Origin: Oreocharis arfaki
Taxonomy: Eukaryota; Chordata; Aves; Passeriformes; Paramythiidae
Assembly: GCA_013398015.1 (NCBI GenBank)
Contig: VZRR01002172.1
Coordinates: 186,001-250,000, forward strand
Direction: 5' to 3'
DNA length: 64,000 bases
Part shown: piece after piece, positions 47,362 through 61,900 of the stretch
How positions within the stretch are numbered: position 1 is the first letter of the stretch
Layout of the letters: every line of letters starts with the position of its first letter
The notes under the pieces: generated by a model
Databases searched by the model: none
Seen by the model: the letters and a program-made list of their open reading frames with translations, nothing else
What the model was told of the DNA's origin: nothing
Program-made: the position numbers and the translations under genes

Positions 47362-50300
47362 CAGTGCCTGCTTAGTGTTTTTACCCAGCTTTTAAAATCA
47401 AACTGTTACAGTATATGAGGCAGAGTAAACACTGATGAGTTATCTCCTCATCTGAGGGTCATCTGGGTGGTGAATAGTGTTCTTGGTCTGGGAGACTAAC
47501 ACTAAGATAGAACAGCTGTTTCTTCCATGGAGAGTTACTTGCTGATTTGCAGACAGATGTCCCCTTGATCCTCAGAGACATCCTTACTGTTCTAGTAAAT
47601 ATTCTTTGATGTGTTCCCTGGTATCTTTACAAATGACAGCTTTGTTTTTTCCATCACATTAAGATATCACCCCTTGCCATTTTGCAGTAAGCACTGCTGG
47701 GGCAAATGCTGCAAACAGCTTGGCAGCAAATGGAGCAGGACAACCTCAGCCACCTGGAACATCTGCCTTCCCTGGGTCTATCACACCCTCAGGAGTGACA
47801 TATCAACCACAGCCACTGTTCTCTGTAATAAGCTAAACATCACTTGCTTCAGTCTTCTTGTCTCACACTATCCTGGCTTTGCCTCACCTTGAAATTAGAG
47901 GTTTTAGAAAGAATCTCATGCAAACCTTTGTGCCCACAGCTGCACAGCTGGTTTGTTTCCCAAAATAAACCTCACTTCTTATTTTACAAAAGATCATAGA
48001 CAGAGAAAGGCAGGGAGTTTTGACATTTAGCTTAGCGTAGTCATGGAAAAATCTCTTTCTCTGCTTTGCTTTGGTTTTTATTTGCTCATTTTTTAAACCA
48101 GGCTCCTTGACTGAAATGTCTGTGATAGATACACACCTTAAGATTGATCCAGCTTAAGAATCAAAGAAATGGCACACAGACATACAATTCTCCCATTTTT
48201 TCTAACTGTAGGGTCCATAGGAGCAGAGACTATAGGGAGTTTTACCCAAAGGACTGCAGAAGACAATATATTCCAGAAAAAGCAATTTAAGAGGCGAGAA
48301 CACAAAGACGTTACGCAGCTTCTTAGACAACAACTGCAGATACTGCCAACTACAACAAAATGAATCAGCTAAAGACCTCCTTATTTCCATGATGTAACAT
48401 CCCACACTCAAGATGTAAGCACAGCATCATCTCATTACACACCTGTGAAACCAGTGAGGTGCTGAAGAATCCATATATAACTAGTGCAACACAGCAAGTC
48501 CTGATTTACTTGCTCACTTGCAGTATAATTAACAGGATTCAAAGCACATTTCTCAGCCATGGTACATACTGAAAAATATTGTCTCACCCCAATATTAGAC
48601 AATTCTTTGCAGGCACAGCCCAAAACGACATGAAAAAATAACCCTAGTAATTATCACATCCTGATGCTCTGCTGCCATATCTTACCCTTGCTTCTGTTTA
48701 TAATCGGCAGGTAATTCTTTGACACCTCTCTTTCATTCAATGTGATGTCACAGCATATTTTCCGGTGCTTTACAAAGACTAAACCCGCATGTACTGCTAC
48801 CACAGAAATATCCACCTCCAGGAGCTCCAGCCCACACAAAGCCCTTCTAATCTACCAGAAACATATTCCCCATTTATTGTGTACTACTTCAGACAGCAGC
48901 TGTCACAAGACAGGGGAGGAAAGCTGTGGTGCACTCGTGTTGAATCTCTTTTGGAGGCAATGCCTTCCCATTGCCAAAAGCCCTCCTGCAGCCCCTGGAA
49001 AAATACTGCACTTTCCTTTCCATGCCCCTAGTTGGGAACCCACTGCTTCAAACCCTTCTGCTGTTTCCTGCTCATCACCCCAAATTATAATTTGTACAGA
49101 CAGACAGCCTGAATGACTCCCACCACCAGGTAGATCCTAGAGCTGCCCAAATGCATTTCTTAGACCCATGCACAGGACTCCAGCACATACAGGCAGGTGT
49201 TCAAGGAATGCCTTCAATTTCCAGGCATTCAATCATGTTTACTCCTACCTTGGATATCACAGATTGTCCTGTCTATCTCATCCTCACCGCTTCATCAGTA
49301 GCAGTGGTGACTAAGACTCCACAAATACAGAATTAACTGTGAACCTGAAAATCAACATTAAAATTCCACTGACCTGTGGCTCATCCACAGGCAGAAAGGA
49401 GCAGCTCAAGGAATGATAAAGAGTTTTTCCGTTTTAAAGATCGCAAAAATACGAGAGGGATGGAAAATTGGGGCACTTGAGTTCATGCTGCCAGCAATTT
49501 TCATAGAGTACTGTATCTGTACTCCTCTCTGCACACCGAAATGTCTCTCAAAAGCCTTTAATAGGGATCCCTGCCAAGGATGCACCTGGGTTCAAGCCCA
49601 CAGTGTTACATACAGTTAAGGATGCCTATCTCCAGCTCAGCCATCATGCTGGAATCCTAAGCAATGTCACTAAAAATTCCAACATGAAAGGTTTCCAACA
49701 CAAGTATCACAACTGTGTTAAATACAATCAAATGGTAATGACCACAGAGATCACAGATTTCAGCCCTGGCCAGAAAAACATAAAATGAACAAAAAATAAG
49801 TGATTTGAAGATAGAATCAGATCCTAAATACTATAAAAATTCAGTTAGGAGCATCACGCACATACTTAAAGAAACAGCATTATAAAGAATGGACGGAGAA
49901 AGGAATCACTTGACAGCATCTGTGAATATCACTTTGCAGTTCACCTTCAAAAACGAAAGATAGTCCCACAACTGTTATGATGATTTCTCATGTCAGCCAA
50001 AGCGACTGGCAAGAGGTAATTCTTCTTAGCAGCATGGTGAATTATGTATCTGTACATAAGCCTTAAATGTGTATTTTAATTTCACCTGAGTAAATTACCT
50101 GTATAAATCCTACCCTTCTCAAATATCTCTGAATTTTTAATTAACCTAATATCATAATTTCAACCAGGCAGTCAGAAACGATGAGTAACACATGATTCAT
50201 ATTCAGAAGTAAACACACCTGCTTTTCAACAACATTTCTAATTACTGGCTCATTTTACCCTTTAGGTGGCATTGAAGCCAATTTGGGTCATACTGTTTTT

Positions 50301-52838
50301 AGCTGGTGATGAGTCCTCTCAGCTCACAAATAATGTATAAGAAATTGCTGTGTTGTCACCTTGAAGGACATTTTCAAATGCACTGTGGCAAATTGAATAC
50401 ATTACCAAAACACATCACTTTACTTCTGATACGCCTCACTTCACTGTGAGCTTCCACCAGACAAGGTTTTGCCAAGAACATTTAGGCTTTGATTTGAAGT
50501 GCTGCCCCACAATTTCACTGTCTTAGGTCTGTGTCATAATGATTGAGGGAGTGGTATCTATCATATACTAAATAAAACAAAGTGCTTATTTCTTATGTTA
50601 AAGATAACAGGAGAACAAACAAACATGGGGTTAGAATACTTAGGTGTCCTTTAAAAATTGCAGCAAACTGCAGTGCGACAATGAGGAAAGCCTCTACAAA
50701 CTGCCTCCTGCCCCTGAAAGCACTACATCTTCTAGGGGTAATCAGTGAAGCAAAAGGAACCCTGCTTTAAAGATGGTTCATCACCTCTCTACTCTGAATA
50801 TTTAGTCTGGCCAGGACATGCACCTTCAGAAGGCTGAAGCTGTTCTCTCAGATCTGATGTGGACTTAGCCACTGAAATATGCATATGACATAAGATGTAT
50901 CTGCTGAAGTTTTCAAACCCTCCAACGAAACTAAAATATGACAAATTCTCATACACAAAGCCCTGTTCATTCTCAAACCAGCCTGTATGTTGTATTTCTC
51001 AAAGTTAGCATCATTATCTTGATTTGTAGCATACTAGTAAACTCTATACATCTTCAAAGAAAAAAATAAACTGACTTCTGGTTTAAATTGTATAGATTTT
51101 ATTCCCAGAAGCTATCGCCTTCTGACATCTACCTCTAAATTGCTTGATATAATGAGAGTAACATACCTGCCATGCTTCCTTTAGTTGGTGTGCCAACTCA
51201 TATTGTAGATCAAAACAATACAAAAGACATGAAAAACATAGGAGTCAAAAATGGTTATGTCCTCCATTTATCAATTTTAAACCATCACTTCAATAGTCTA
51301 GAGAATCTGTGCTCTAGATATGAAAGTCCCTCTACAGCTATAAGAAAAAAGAATGTTTTAAGATCCTTGGGTGAAAGAATCACAGGCAGAGGAGCTGAAA
51401 TCTGGCCTGAAGGCCTGGGTAGGCAGGGCACCTTAGGCCAATGCTGGCACTGGTTTTGCACAACCATATTGTCTCATGCACAGAACACATCTCCAGCAGC
51501 CTGCATCCCTCTGAATGTACTCATGTCTCTGAGTAACAAATGTTTCAGAAAGGAACGAGCAAATTACACATGGGTAACCAGCAGGAAGAAGTAGCAGCCA
51601 CAGTAGGTGGGGCTCTGATGTAGGAATGTCTTGTGTTACTTCCCCATGATACTGCCAGCACTTACTGCTGAGTAGCAGGAGACTTTGGGGGTTTTTTTCT
51701 ATTTAAAACAAATAACCCAAAGGCTACAGGCAAAAAACCTTAATTTTCTGGATTTATTCTAGATGAGATGAAAATATTAATGTCCTAGTTCATTCTTAAA
51801 TAATCATAAACAATGCTGACAACTAGAAACTATAGGATTTGAGTACACAGTGATTTGACTACACTCATAGAAGTATTTAGCAGTTTTCAGATAGTATTTA
51901 AAGCAGATATATTGACAATTGGGCTTAAGTGACTTTAATAAACACACAAATTACTGCACAATCTCTGGCTTACAAGTGGTTCCACTAATGTAACTGTAAC
52001 AGTTATTTCTGTTTTCATTTCTTCCTAAAAAAATTCACCAATTACAATCTCATCCATACTACAGCATACAACCTACATTAACAATCCACTTCATATCCAA
52101 AAATAAATACAAGTGTAAACAGTTAATTAACAAACACGCAGTGCAAAAAAACTCCCATCATTGAGTTAGTTAAGTGACATATAACTTCAATAAATACAAA
52201 CCAAAATAAAATCCCAAATCTGCTAAATAAAGAAAATAATAAGAGTCCTATATGGACCTTGGTGAGATCCCTCTCTCCTCATTTAAGGTAGACAAGGAAC
52301 TAGTTCTTTTTGAAACAAACTGGAAGATGGAACTATGAGGCTGTCAGAAGCAAATCTTGAAAAAGAAAAATCTGGGAACAGGCAGAATCTAATCATGACT
52401 AGTGAGACACCTTTGATTAGGCTGTGATTCTATAAAAACTGTGTCTTAGAAACAAATCAAATCTTAATAATTCAATAACCTGAAGTGAAAAGCAAGCATC
52501 CAAATTCTAGTCTAATTTGCACAACAAATTCAGAAAAAGCAGGAGGAAACCTTGAGCTTGCACCACAGGAAACTGGTGCAGCAAATACTTTTCATTTAAT
52601 GTCCCTTCTAATTAACTAAAGGTGCATGCTGGAAGCAAAAGCAGATACATCCCTGATAAAATTCAACATGGAAAGTCTTAGACAAGACGAACTGCCACGG
52701 CAGAAAAGGCAGAAACGGAACAGCCATACCTTCAATAGAGAGAAAACATCAAGCAGAATGAAAGAATGGAAAGTAATTACTTCTTCCACATATCATAGTT
52801 CTCATTAACAAAGAAAGTGTTTTTCAGTAAAGCTTTAC
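47362..52838. other. Intronic stretch, nothing recognised
   Basis: AT-rich intron up to the donor of the 52839-52934 exon. Frames at 47611-47892, 48742-49116 and 51172-51594 have no recognisable domain. Confidence 0.55.
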
Positions 52839-52934
52839 CTTTCTCACAATGGCTTCCGGTGAATCCAGAAGGGCAGAGACATTTGTTAGGGGCTACACAA
52901 GTTCCACCATATCTGCACCCTTCTTCACAGAATG
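52839..52934 (-). CDS. NELL1: NELL1 internal exon encoding a short EGF-like domain
   Basis: This 96-bp exon encodes a compact EGF-like domain running from F-C-E-E-G-C-R-Y-G-G-T-C to G-S-H-C-E-K, with six cysteines. It lacks the D-I-D-E start, so it is the non-calcium-binding type. C-R-Y-G-G-T-C fits the O-fucosylation consensus C-x4-(S/T)-C. The acceptor is cttgcag|CA at 52936-52935, after a pyrimidine-rich tract. The donor is AAAG|GTAAAG at 52838-52837. The exon is phase 1 at both ends, and its final G joins the AT that starts the exon at 3682, giving an uninterrupted E-K-D-I-D-E-C. That join is what identifies the two blocks as consecutive exons of one gene. No open reading frame starting with Met marks it, because the exon is internal. 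The order of domains agrees with known NELL1. Confidence 0.95.
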
Positions 52935-55900
52935 CTGCAAGATAAAAGGAATATATGGGTAATACTTAATTTTTTAAAAATTAGTATCTGTAGGGTAATA
53001 TGAAAAACATCTAAAACTCTCTAAGCAATTAATGGAATTTAGCATATTAAAATTCAGTCCACCTGCAAATACAAAGAGAAATAACTCACTAAAATGACAC
53101 AAGGAAAAATTTCAGATTACACCATAGGCAAACCATCTCCCCAATAAAAGATTAGTAACCATCGGGAAGAAGAAGAGAGGAAAAAATACATCAAATGATT
53201 TTAATGGGGCTGATCATCTTTCAGTTATATCAAATATGCATATGACAATTATAATGCTCTGGTAATCCACAGAAAACAGGCAGGTTGGATGGTGTTAAAT
53301 ACTGTGTTCCTCACTTCTATCAAATACTTCTCTGGAATGTCAGTAAACACATAATATTCTGCTTTTTAAATTTTTATTTGAAAGTGTAAAGTATGTTTTG
53401 TGGAATTAAGAAATTAAATAAGGTGAGGATCATGACTAAAAATATGAGAAGGGTTCAACCTCAATATAATGCCTCTACTGAGATGTGATTCTTGATGGAG
53501 CAATACCGAAGTACTTTAGAAGTGTATGTGACCAGTAACTAGGATTTCAAACAGCTGATGGATCTCATCCTTTCCTGTGAGCGCTGTGTGATGTTCCTCT
53601 TGGTCACAGCCAGTTTGGCACAAAGACCGCTGAGTGTGCAAGAAGTTTGCTCCCTGTTTAAAGTTTCTCTTTTCTTTCTTTTTGTCGTGTGTGTGCAAGT
53701 CGTGGAACTGAGGTCAAGAGAGGAGAGGAGAGGACAAGCATCAGGACACTTCTCCATCTTGCACTGGTAACTTGAGTAGGACCCTTGCTACAGCCAAGAG
53801 CAGGCCCTACCCCGGCACACTCCCTCCCCCCAGTATTTACTGAACTTCACAAGTGATTGAGTGGGTTTGACGGCACTTACGAGGGAAGTTACAATTAATA
53901 TTTAAACAGCAGCTCTCTGCATCTAAGCTAATAACAGATCTGCAAAGTGTTTCCTGCAAGCTAAAATCACAGATGGAGTGCTGGCAAAGAGATGTTACAA
54001 ATGCTATGAAAAGGCTTAAAGTGCTAGATAACAGAAGAAATGTTTAAGATTTATTTTCCAATACCCAAAAAGGAAAAATGAAGTGAATAGAGTTCTAGGC
54101 ATTAAAAAGAATTTTCTGCAATCGTTAACCACTTAGAGGCAAAAAAGCACATCATCGTATCTCGTGACTGAACTGATAGACACATCTGCCTAATGTAAAT
54201 ATGTAATTCATAGCATGCCATACTGTTTTATGGAGGAGAAGAAGAATGCTAAAGTGCTTTAGAGAAGACCATAGAAGAACATTATAAGCACCCCTGAAGC
54301 AAGGCAGTAGTGTGGAGAAAGCACAGTCATACTTCCTCCTCATCAATGCACACACTCCATATGGGAATCTTCTAAAATATATCTATTTCGAAACCAGCCC
54401 ATTTCTGAACGAGAAGAAGAGAAACATGGTTTAAGAGTAGTAATTTTTTTTTTTTTTTTTTGCATATAAATATTTGTAAGAAAGTATAACTGTGCAGAAA
54501 GCTGAAAGTACTGGTAATAAATACAACTCAAAGTATATAAAAACGACAATGAGCCTCAAAAGATTCCTTCCAGAACTCTTGAAAGAATGTTTACTCACCT
54601 CTAATATCAGCATTCTCAGAGAAAGTGTAAGTCAAATTCTACATGTATATGTTTTCTGGTTTGAAACTATGAGTAAACAGAGACTTTTGTGAAGTAGTAA
54701 TACATTTCTGCACAACATCAAAAGAAGCAGAATTTGTGGCAGAGGAGATATAAAGGAAAAATAATGAAAAATACTGGCAAAAAAGTGAATAGTTCATCCT
54801 TAACATATCCCATATTACACTGGGAAAGAACCACATGGGGCTCTTGAAAGAATTCATAAAGGGGAAAAAAGATGATGTTTACTGTCTGTGAAAATCATGC
54901 ATGTCCAGTGAAAGTTATTAGAGCTGACAGGGATAGGTAGGTTAAGAAGGCTTCAGTTAGAGCTCTCATACACTTTCTTTGCCACCACAACGGATACTAC
55001 CAACTTAGGAACATGAAATACCTGCTTCCAAGAAATCCTGTTAGGAAGTCAGCAGAGTGAGGTGGTGTTTTCTTCCGTTCTCTTTTAAGACTTCTAGCAG
55101 GGAAAGATTACGAGGCAGAGCTGGTCTTGTAAAAGATTTTCCCCTTAGAACTTACGTGTTATGTCATTGCAGCACCCAGGTCTTGACATCCACAGGCACA
55201 GCCAAGTGTGCCATTCCCATCTGGGAGAAAAGCTGGGATGTCTGTCATGGGCCAAAACTATTTTTCTACTCCTTCCTACAACTATCCCTCCTATATACAT
55301 ATTCAAATGTGCTAGCACTTACTTGCCAAGTTATTTGAAATGTTACTATCCTTTATATCTCACATCTTAGCAACTTACAGGGGAAAAAACCCCAAACCAA
55401 AATATTTGTTCAGAAGCACCCTAAGGAACAGCTACACTACAGACTGCTGTGAGAAAGGACTCTGTACTGCCCAGGAATTACTCAGGCACCAGCTTGTTAT
55501 ACAGATGTTGGAGGATGAAGCTGAGGAAGAAGATGACCAATGGCTGCAGGAGGAAAGAATTCAGACTTTCCCTTTCAATTTTTGTAGATGCTAAAAGATT
55601 CTCTGCACTACAGACTAACTATGCTTGTCTTTGTCGCTCAGCCTTTGGTGGATTTGTGGCATGTGGTTCATTCTTACATTTTTATGCAAGAGGAGAAAAC
55701 CCCAAGGAAGAGTGCCAGCATTATCCTGCTGTTTCCCAGATGGTTCTTCTACAAACCATCTCATTCCTGCCTTGTAGGCTTGCAGGAAATAAAACATCAA
55801 ACCCACGAATCTCAGAACACAGTTAAAAAATCACACTAAAGGCTACTGTCCTTAACTGCTAAAAAAAGAGCTCGCAGTACTGATAGCACTACTCTGAATA

Positions 55901-58900
55901 CTAAAAATGCTTAATACCTCTAATAATAAGTTTCAATTACATTTCAATATAGAGTTTCAGTTGCTAGCAATTTTACCAAACTTCACTTATTTGAACTCTT
56001 TTCTCTAATAGTCCTGCCTCTGGCTGAAGCCTTTTAACACATTTTCACAGAATTAATTCATTTCCAATAATGAGATTTTTCCTTTACAGCATCAGCAGAA
56101 GAAATTAAATAAAATCCTTACATCCCTTCTGTCCTTCTGCCTTATGGACAAGAGGACCCAACAGGGAGCAGCTCAGCAACTGAGCAGGAAACCAACTGGA
56201 GTGCCCATGCCCTCCTGAAGCTACTTGCTTTGGGGCTCATGCTTTGTTATATGTCATATGGGCGCTGGTATAGCTTTCCACTGTGGTTTGGACCCCCCAA
56301 AATCAGAAGTAGATTTGGGAGTGATGGAATTACCAGTACCACAGAACCAGCAGTTATAAATCTTGATTGCAGACTCCCTCCTACTCAAGGTTAACACAAG
56401 AAAGACAAATCATGGCTGGATCCCATAAGTAGATCCTGTCTCCGAAATTATTTGCAGGCTGGCAACCTTGATAAAAAGGAGAGTGGTTACTGAATTTACT
56501 GTAAAGGTTTAATCAGGAAAATTAAGTGAAGATGCCATTAGGGTAAAGTCTACACAAGTAAACTTCTATTGTTCAGAGGCTTATTCAGTATTCTGAATGT
56601 AAAAGAAACAATCTATTGACTTCAGGAGGCTTCTGCCAAAGTGAACAGATCTCTCTAATGCCAACAGATTTCTTCCTCCAAAATAAAAGCCTTTATTATA
56701 TAAAGACCTTCCCTAAATACATATAATTTCTCTGCAGAGGAGGAATTTTATTTGAGGCACATCCTCTTTGATGATGAATCTGTAGAGAACAGAAACAGCC
56801 AAAAATATAAGTCTGCTGATATGTCATTTTTGTGATGATGTTGGAGGGGTGAGGGAGTTTCACTGCAGAGCTCCACAAAGAGCAGCATGAAAGCACCACG
56901 CTCCTGGACATGCACAAGCTTGCATTATTCTGGTTTTCGTAAGGCAGCACAGTACACTACCTCACTGGGCTTCCTTAGGAAAGCAGACACTGCAGCATGA
57001 AACCTTCAAGTCAAGCAAATACCTCTCACTTTCAAGTGTAATACAGTAGATACTACAAAACATTTATACTTGAATATATAAAATTATTTTAGCAAAAGAA
57101 AATAAATAAATAAAACCAAATAATTACCATAAAAATTTAAAGGAATGTTACTTGACTCCGAAGAGATGCAAAGGTCACCTTCCCAAACAAATCATGCATA
57201 TTATTTTTCATATACTAAATGCCTGTGAAGTGAAAAAGGGGACATTTCGGGAAGGCAAGGAAGGGGTCAGGCACAGACTGCCCGGGTAAACAAAAATATG
57301 CAGCTTTGGAAGAGGGATGGGCTAGTGTAACTATACAAGGAATTTGACAATTAGTTGATGGAAGAACCACAATTTCATTAGCTGATTGGATTTACTCAGA
57401 CAAGTACACCCAGGGGTGCAGTTGACAACAATCCAACCATGTAAGCCAAATACCAGAATAATCAGATGATACCAGTTGCTCAGGTGGGTTTAGAGGACAG
57501 CTGAGAAAGCGAAGAGAAAGCACACAACTAAAATAAGGCAGCAGTAGGGGCTCTGCTCTTTTTCTCTGTACTCAAGTGTGACGCTATCATCTATAAAAGT
57601 ACAAAACTCTTTTTGGTTCAGTGAACTACATCCATTGGACACAGGGTGCAACTTATTTCACACACAGTCTGTCAAATGCCACCGGAGTCCTTTTACAGCT
57701 GGCTGGACTCAGAGGAGGACAAATCTGGCAGGAGTGAACTTTAGGCAAAAGAACTGTGCTGGAAAATCTTCTTCCAGCATGCTGGAGCAAGAAGGGGAGT
57801 GTGGGTCAGTCTGGCAGTCAGGATGCAAACATATCTGAGAGTGGAAGACAAACCTTCAGCTGGGCAGCTCTCACTTTTGTGAGGGGCTGCCAACCCAATC
57901 TATGCTTCTGATTTTATGTGTGCTATGTAGGAGGGTTATTCAGTTTGGGAAGAGCCTATAAATCTCAGGTCTTCTATCAGCTGATCGTAAAGTTATTACT
58001 CCTGAATTATTTTTCTAGAAATTTCACATACAAAAGATACTTTGCAAATGTAATTAGCATAACTGCTGCCTAGTGTAGTCGCAATGCCAAATCTTAGCAC
58101 TACAAAATGTGTAAGTGCATGAGAGCTAAGTTTGAATAAAGATCAATTAACTCAAAATTTAGATTAGTAGATGAAGGTTTTTCAAAATACCCAGAAAAGC
58201 ATGAAGGAATTCCTTCAAATTCGGCAGGCAACACACAGTGAAAGACAGAAAAATGGGCAAAGTAGAAAAATCTCTAGCAGGATTAGAAAGAATAACAAAT
58301 ACATCAGGAAGAAATTATGTCAAATGTAATAGGCATACACACATGCTGTGTGTTAGTTTGTGTGTCTATGTATACATTTGCATGCTACATAGTATTTATC
58401 GAAGGCCTGAACTAATATTTTAGAGTCTGTCAGTAGCTCATTTCAGTTGATGTAGCAGCGAATCTTTCCAAGTTCTCAGTGCTCTGTCACACAGCACTTG
58501 CAAAATCAGGATTTAGGTGAATTTGGAAGGCTGAGCATATCTCTCAGAAGGCTCTGAAGTCTGAGCCCTTTCTTTACTGTTACATGATGCTAAATTCTCT
58601 TGTTGCTTGGTGTTTTGCTTGACTGATATGCAATCAAGCTGCAGCCATTTGTAGGCAAGCAGCAGGCCATTCATCTGGATGCTTTCAAGTGTGGGCTCAA
58701 GCGCTTTTTGGCTGGAAATGCTGAATTATTTTGAAAAATGAAACCTAAACTCCTTAAAATTAGTACAATGAATCACACTGATAAATACTAATAATTTCCT
58801 TGTACTACCCCAGTAATGGAGCTTACTTTTGAATGTGTAAGGAACCCATCCTGATTAATACATTTTCACCAAAATGAACAAACAAGCTATATTTAATTAA

Positions 58901-61900
58901 ATTAATTCAGAAAGCATATTGAATAGACAGAATCTGTCCCTCCTGCTCTCTTGGTAAAATGACATATACAAAAGCCTTACTAATGTCAACCTTATTTTAT
59001 GGCTCTGAAGACAGATACATGACAATTTTGAAAAATACATTTGAGAAAGATCAATAGAAGCTGTAAGGGACAAAAGCAATACAGTAAAATTCATCCTGTG
59101 ATATATTAGGCTTTTGAAAGCATCTCTCACATCCCTAAACAACTGTGCTAAATGAATATTCTTGTTGCCATTTTACTGCTCTGTTTCCTCAAGGCTAGAC
59201 TCTTCAATATTTTTAGTGCACCATTTTAAGCCAACTGCAGCTGTCTCTCTAGCAACCTTATAATAAGCATGACAAAATAGGGCAGAATATTTCTTCCACA
59301 AACCAACCCAACATCATCTTTCAAAATTCAAGTATTATACTCCCTATTTGTTTTAACAAATGGGTATAGAATAATTTATATTTACAAACATAACACAGTT
59401 TCTTTAGAAATCAGTAAAGCTTTATCAGTCCTAAGTTAAGGACAAAGAAGCATGTTCCAGAAGCACAACAGAAACATTTTCTCTTGCCTGATCTATTACC
59501 ACAACTTTAGAAAGATCTTGCTTCAAATCTCATTGAACTCACTGAAAAAAACTGAATTCAATAACAGCACGTGCAATCCAAGGTCTGCTTGGCTGCATAT
59601 GGACTGTTCAGACAACATAAAAATAATTTTCCAGCAATGTGCATATTGCAGATCTCTCATCCCAGTGTTCCAGTCCACACAAGCACAATGTAGACACATT
59701 CCGCAGAAGAATAGCTGGATTACCCCTAATGTAACAGGTATATACTTTCAATTCACTCTTCTTGCCTTCCTTGCCCTGTAGCACTGACAGGCATCCTCAC
59801 CAATAAAACACAAGCCTGGTTACCAATAAGAAACATTCTGTCTCAGTGCAAGAGATTTACTCTACATTGTTAAATAAAAATCTATCCAAGCACCCTCAAA
59901 TAACTGTGTGTTATGAAAAACACCAGCATGTTCAATAAGCTGTAATAAAAATGCTTACAATGTAAATAAAACATTATATTATGGTAATTCTCTGTATGAG
60001 GAACACTATTTGAAATTGCAGAGAAACTTTAAGAAAGCATTTTCAGTCACGGCTGGAAGTGAGGACGTAGCCTGTGCACAATAATAGTGTCTAAGTCTCA
60101 AATTCAGCAGTATTTTTTAAGGCTGCTCGTACCTTATTGCAAACATAATTGAATCTGAAAAAAAATCCCTTGTTTTGATAGCTGCACAAAACACGCAACA
60201 GCAAATCAAGGAATTATTGACAGCATTTTACTATCTGAAGGTGACATTACTGCAAGGAATTAGATGAAAATGGGAAATAAAAGGGCAATGAGACTTTCAG
60301 GTCTGGATGAGGTATGTGCAAAGACAAGTAATTTACAAATAATTTACAAAGACATTAAGAGACCTTGAGTTGTTTCTTTTTATTCAAGCACACTAAAATT
60401 CAGGTGTTCTCTCTCATTGTCTTAGTATTATACTTATGCTGCAAGTAACAGCTACAGTGTTGTCTCTCAAAATATTTCCTAATGAGCTTTTTCATCACCT
60501 TTCACATGTCACTCATTCTGCCAAGACACTCCACTCAAAATAAAATTTCCTTTTTCAAAACTGGATCACATTCTATTGACCAACACCAGAATGATGGGAA
60601 TTGTCAGTTCCAGAGATCAGAGTCTTCTGCTTACACAACAGGAAGGACTTCAGTAGGTGAAGCTTTCAGAGCTCCCCCACAATACCCTCCAGCCTTCACT
60701 CCTTATCAGGAGAGATGCCATGTTAGATACAGACATTTCCCCATTAAGGAACAGAATTCAGAGTTAATCTCAATTTACAGAATCTACCTTACCTTGCAGT
60801 CCCTAACAGATAGAGGCCTGAATTCACTAAAGATGCTGCCAAGAAGGCAATCAAGAGATGAAAAGCCCTGGATGCCACAAGCAATGCCCCAGGGCATTCT
60901 GTCTCTCTCAGATCAAGTTAAATAAGGGAAAGAAAGAATAACAATGATAACAATGAAGAGGGGTTGGAGAGGTGGAGGAAGAGAGATTCAAACACAGTGC
61001 TAAAACATAGCACACTAAATAATGAATTCTCTCATGTTGGTCTGGATAACTTTTGCACTCCTACACCTCTTCTGACTTTTGGAGTTGATGGATCAAAAAG
61101 AGAATGCAAATAACTATTAACTGGAGACAATCTCAGTTCTTATCTGCACTTTAAATTATAAACCTTTCCAGTGGGTAAAATATTACCACAATAGCAGATT
61201 CTTCTCACAAAATTAAAAAGTATATTTTTAGCAACTATTTTATTCTTCCCAGTGGCAAAAGACATGTTCATCTCAATACCAGGATTTACCTGAGATAATC
61301 TTATCAAATTAGTGTTATTCACTAGAAAAGAGAATAAACTTCAATATTTTGCCTTCTCAAAGGGACACCAGATTTTTCAACAGGGAAAAAAGAAGCCGTG
61401 AAAAGTGATATTGTTCTCACCAATCCAGAGAAATTTCAGTCTAAAACCAGAGGTTGCTTTTTCTCAGGCTGGTGTGACAGCAGGTGTTATACACACCACC
61501 ATCAGCTTTATAATCATCATAATATGTTGCTTTTAAATAAATCCTTTCATGTCAAGCTTTTATACATTATGAACAATTAAGCCTTACAACCCCCCAGTGA
61601 GGAAGACGCATTAAGAGTCTGAACCTGCCAGGCACTTCTACAGAACAGAGTTAACTACAGAAATATAATTTAATAAAGAACACATTTAAGAAGTAAGAGC
61701 AGAAAAGCAAATATAATCTTTGTGTGTATAATCTTTGAATGAGCCAAGAGCATTTCAGAAACCCAAGGGGCCACCCTCTCTGCTAGTGTCAATTAGTAAT
61801 CTATACCAATTTACACAGTGCCTAAGAATTTACCCTCTAAATTCTTGGAGCTACAAGACTCCAAGGAGTACATCACTGTCACTACTTATAAGACCATACT

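Larger units (their letters stand above)
3683..52838 (-). other. NELL1: NELL1 intron of about 49.2 kb
   Basis: This intron separates the two EGF-encoding exons on the minus strand, with GT at 52838-52837 and AG at 3684-3683. It is a phase 1 intron, as is usual between EGF domain exons. NELL1 is known for very large introns. All transposons listed between these positions lie inside it. I found no further exon of this gene within it. The flanking exons join in frame to give the expected domain order, so no exon needs to be missing. Confidence 0.9.
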
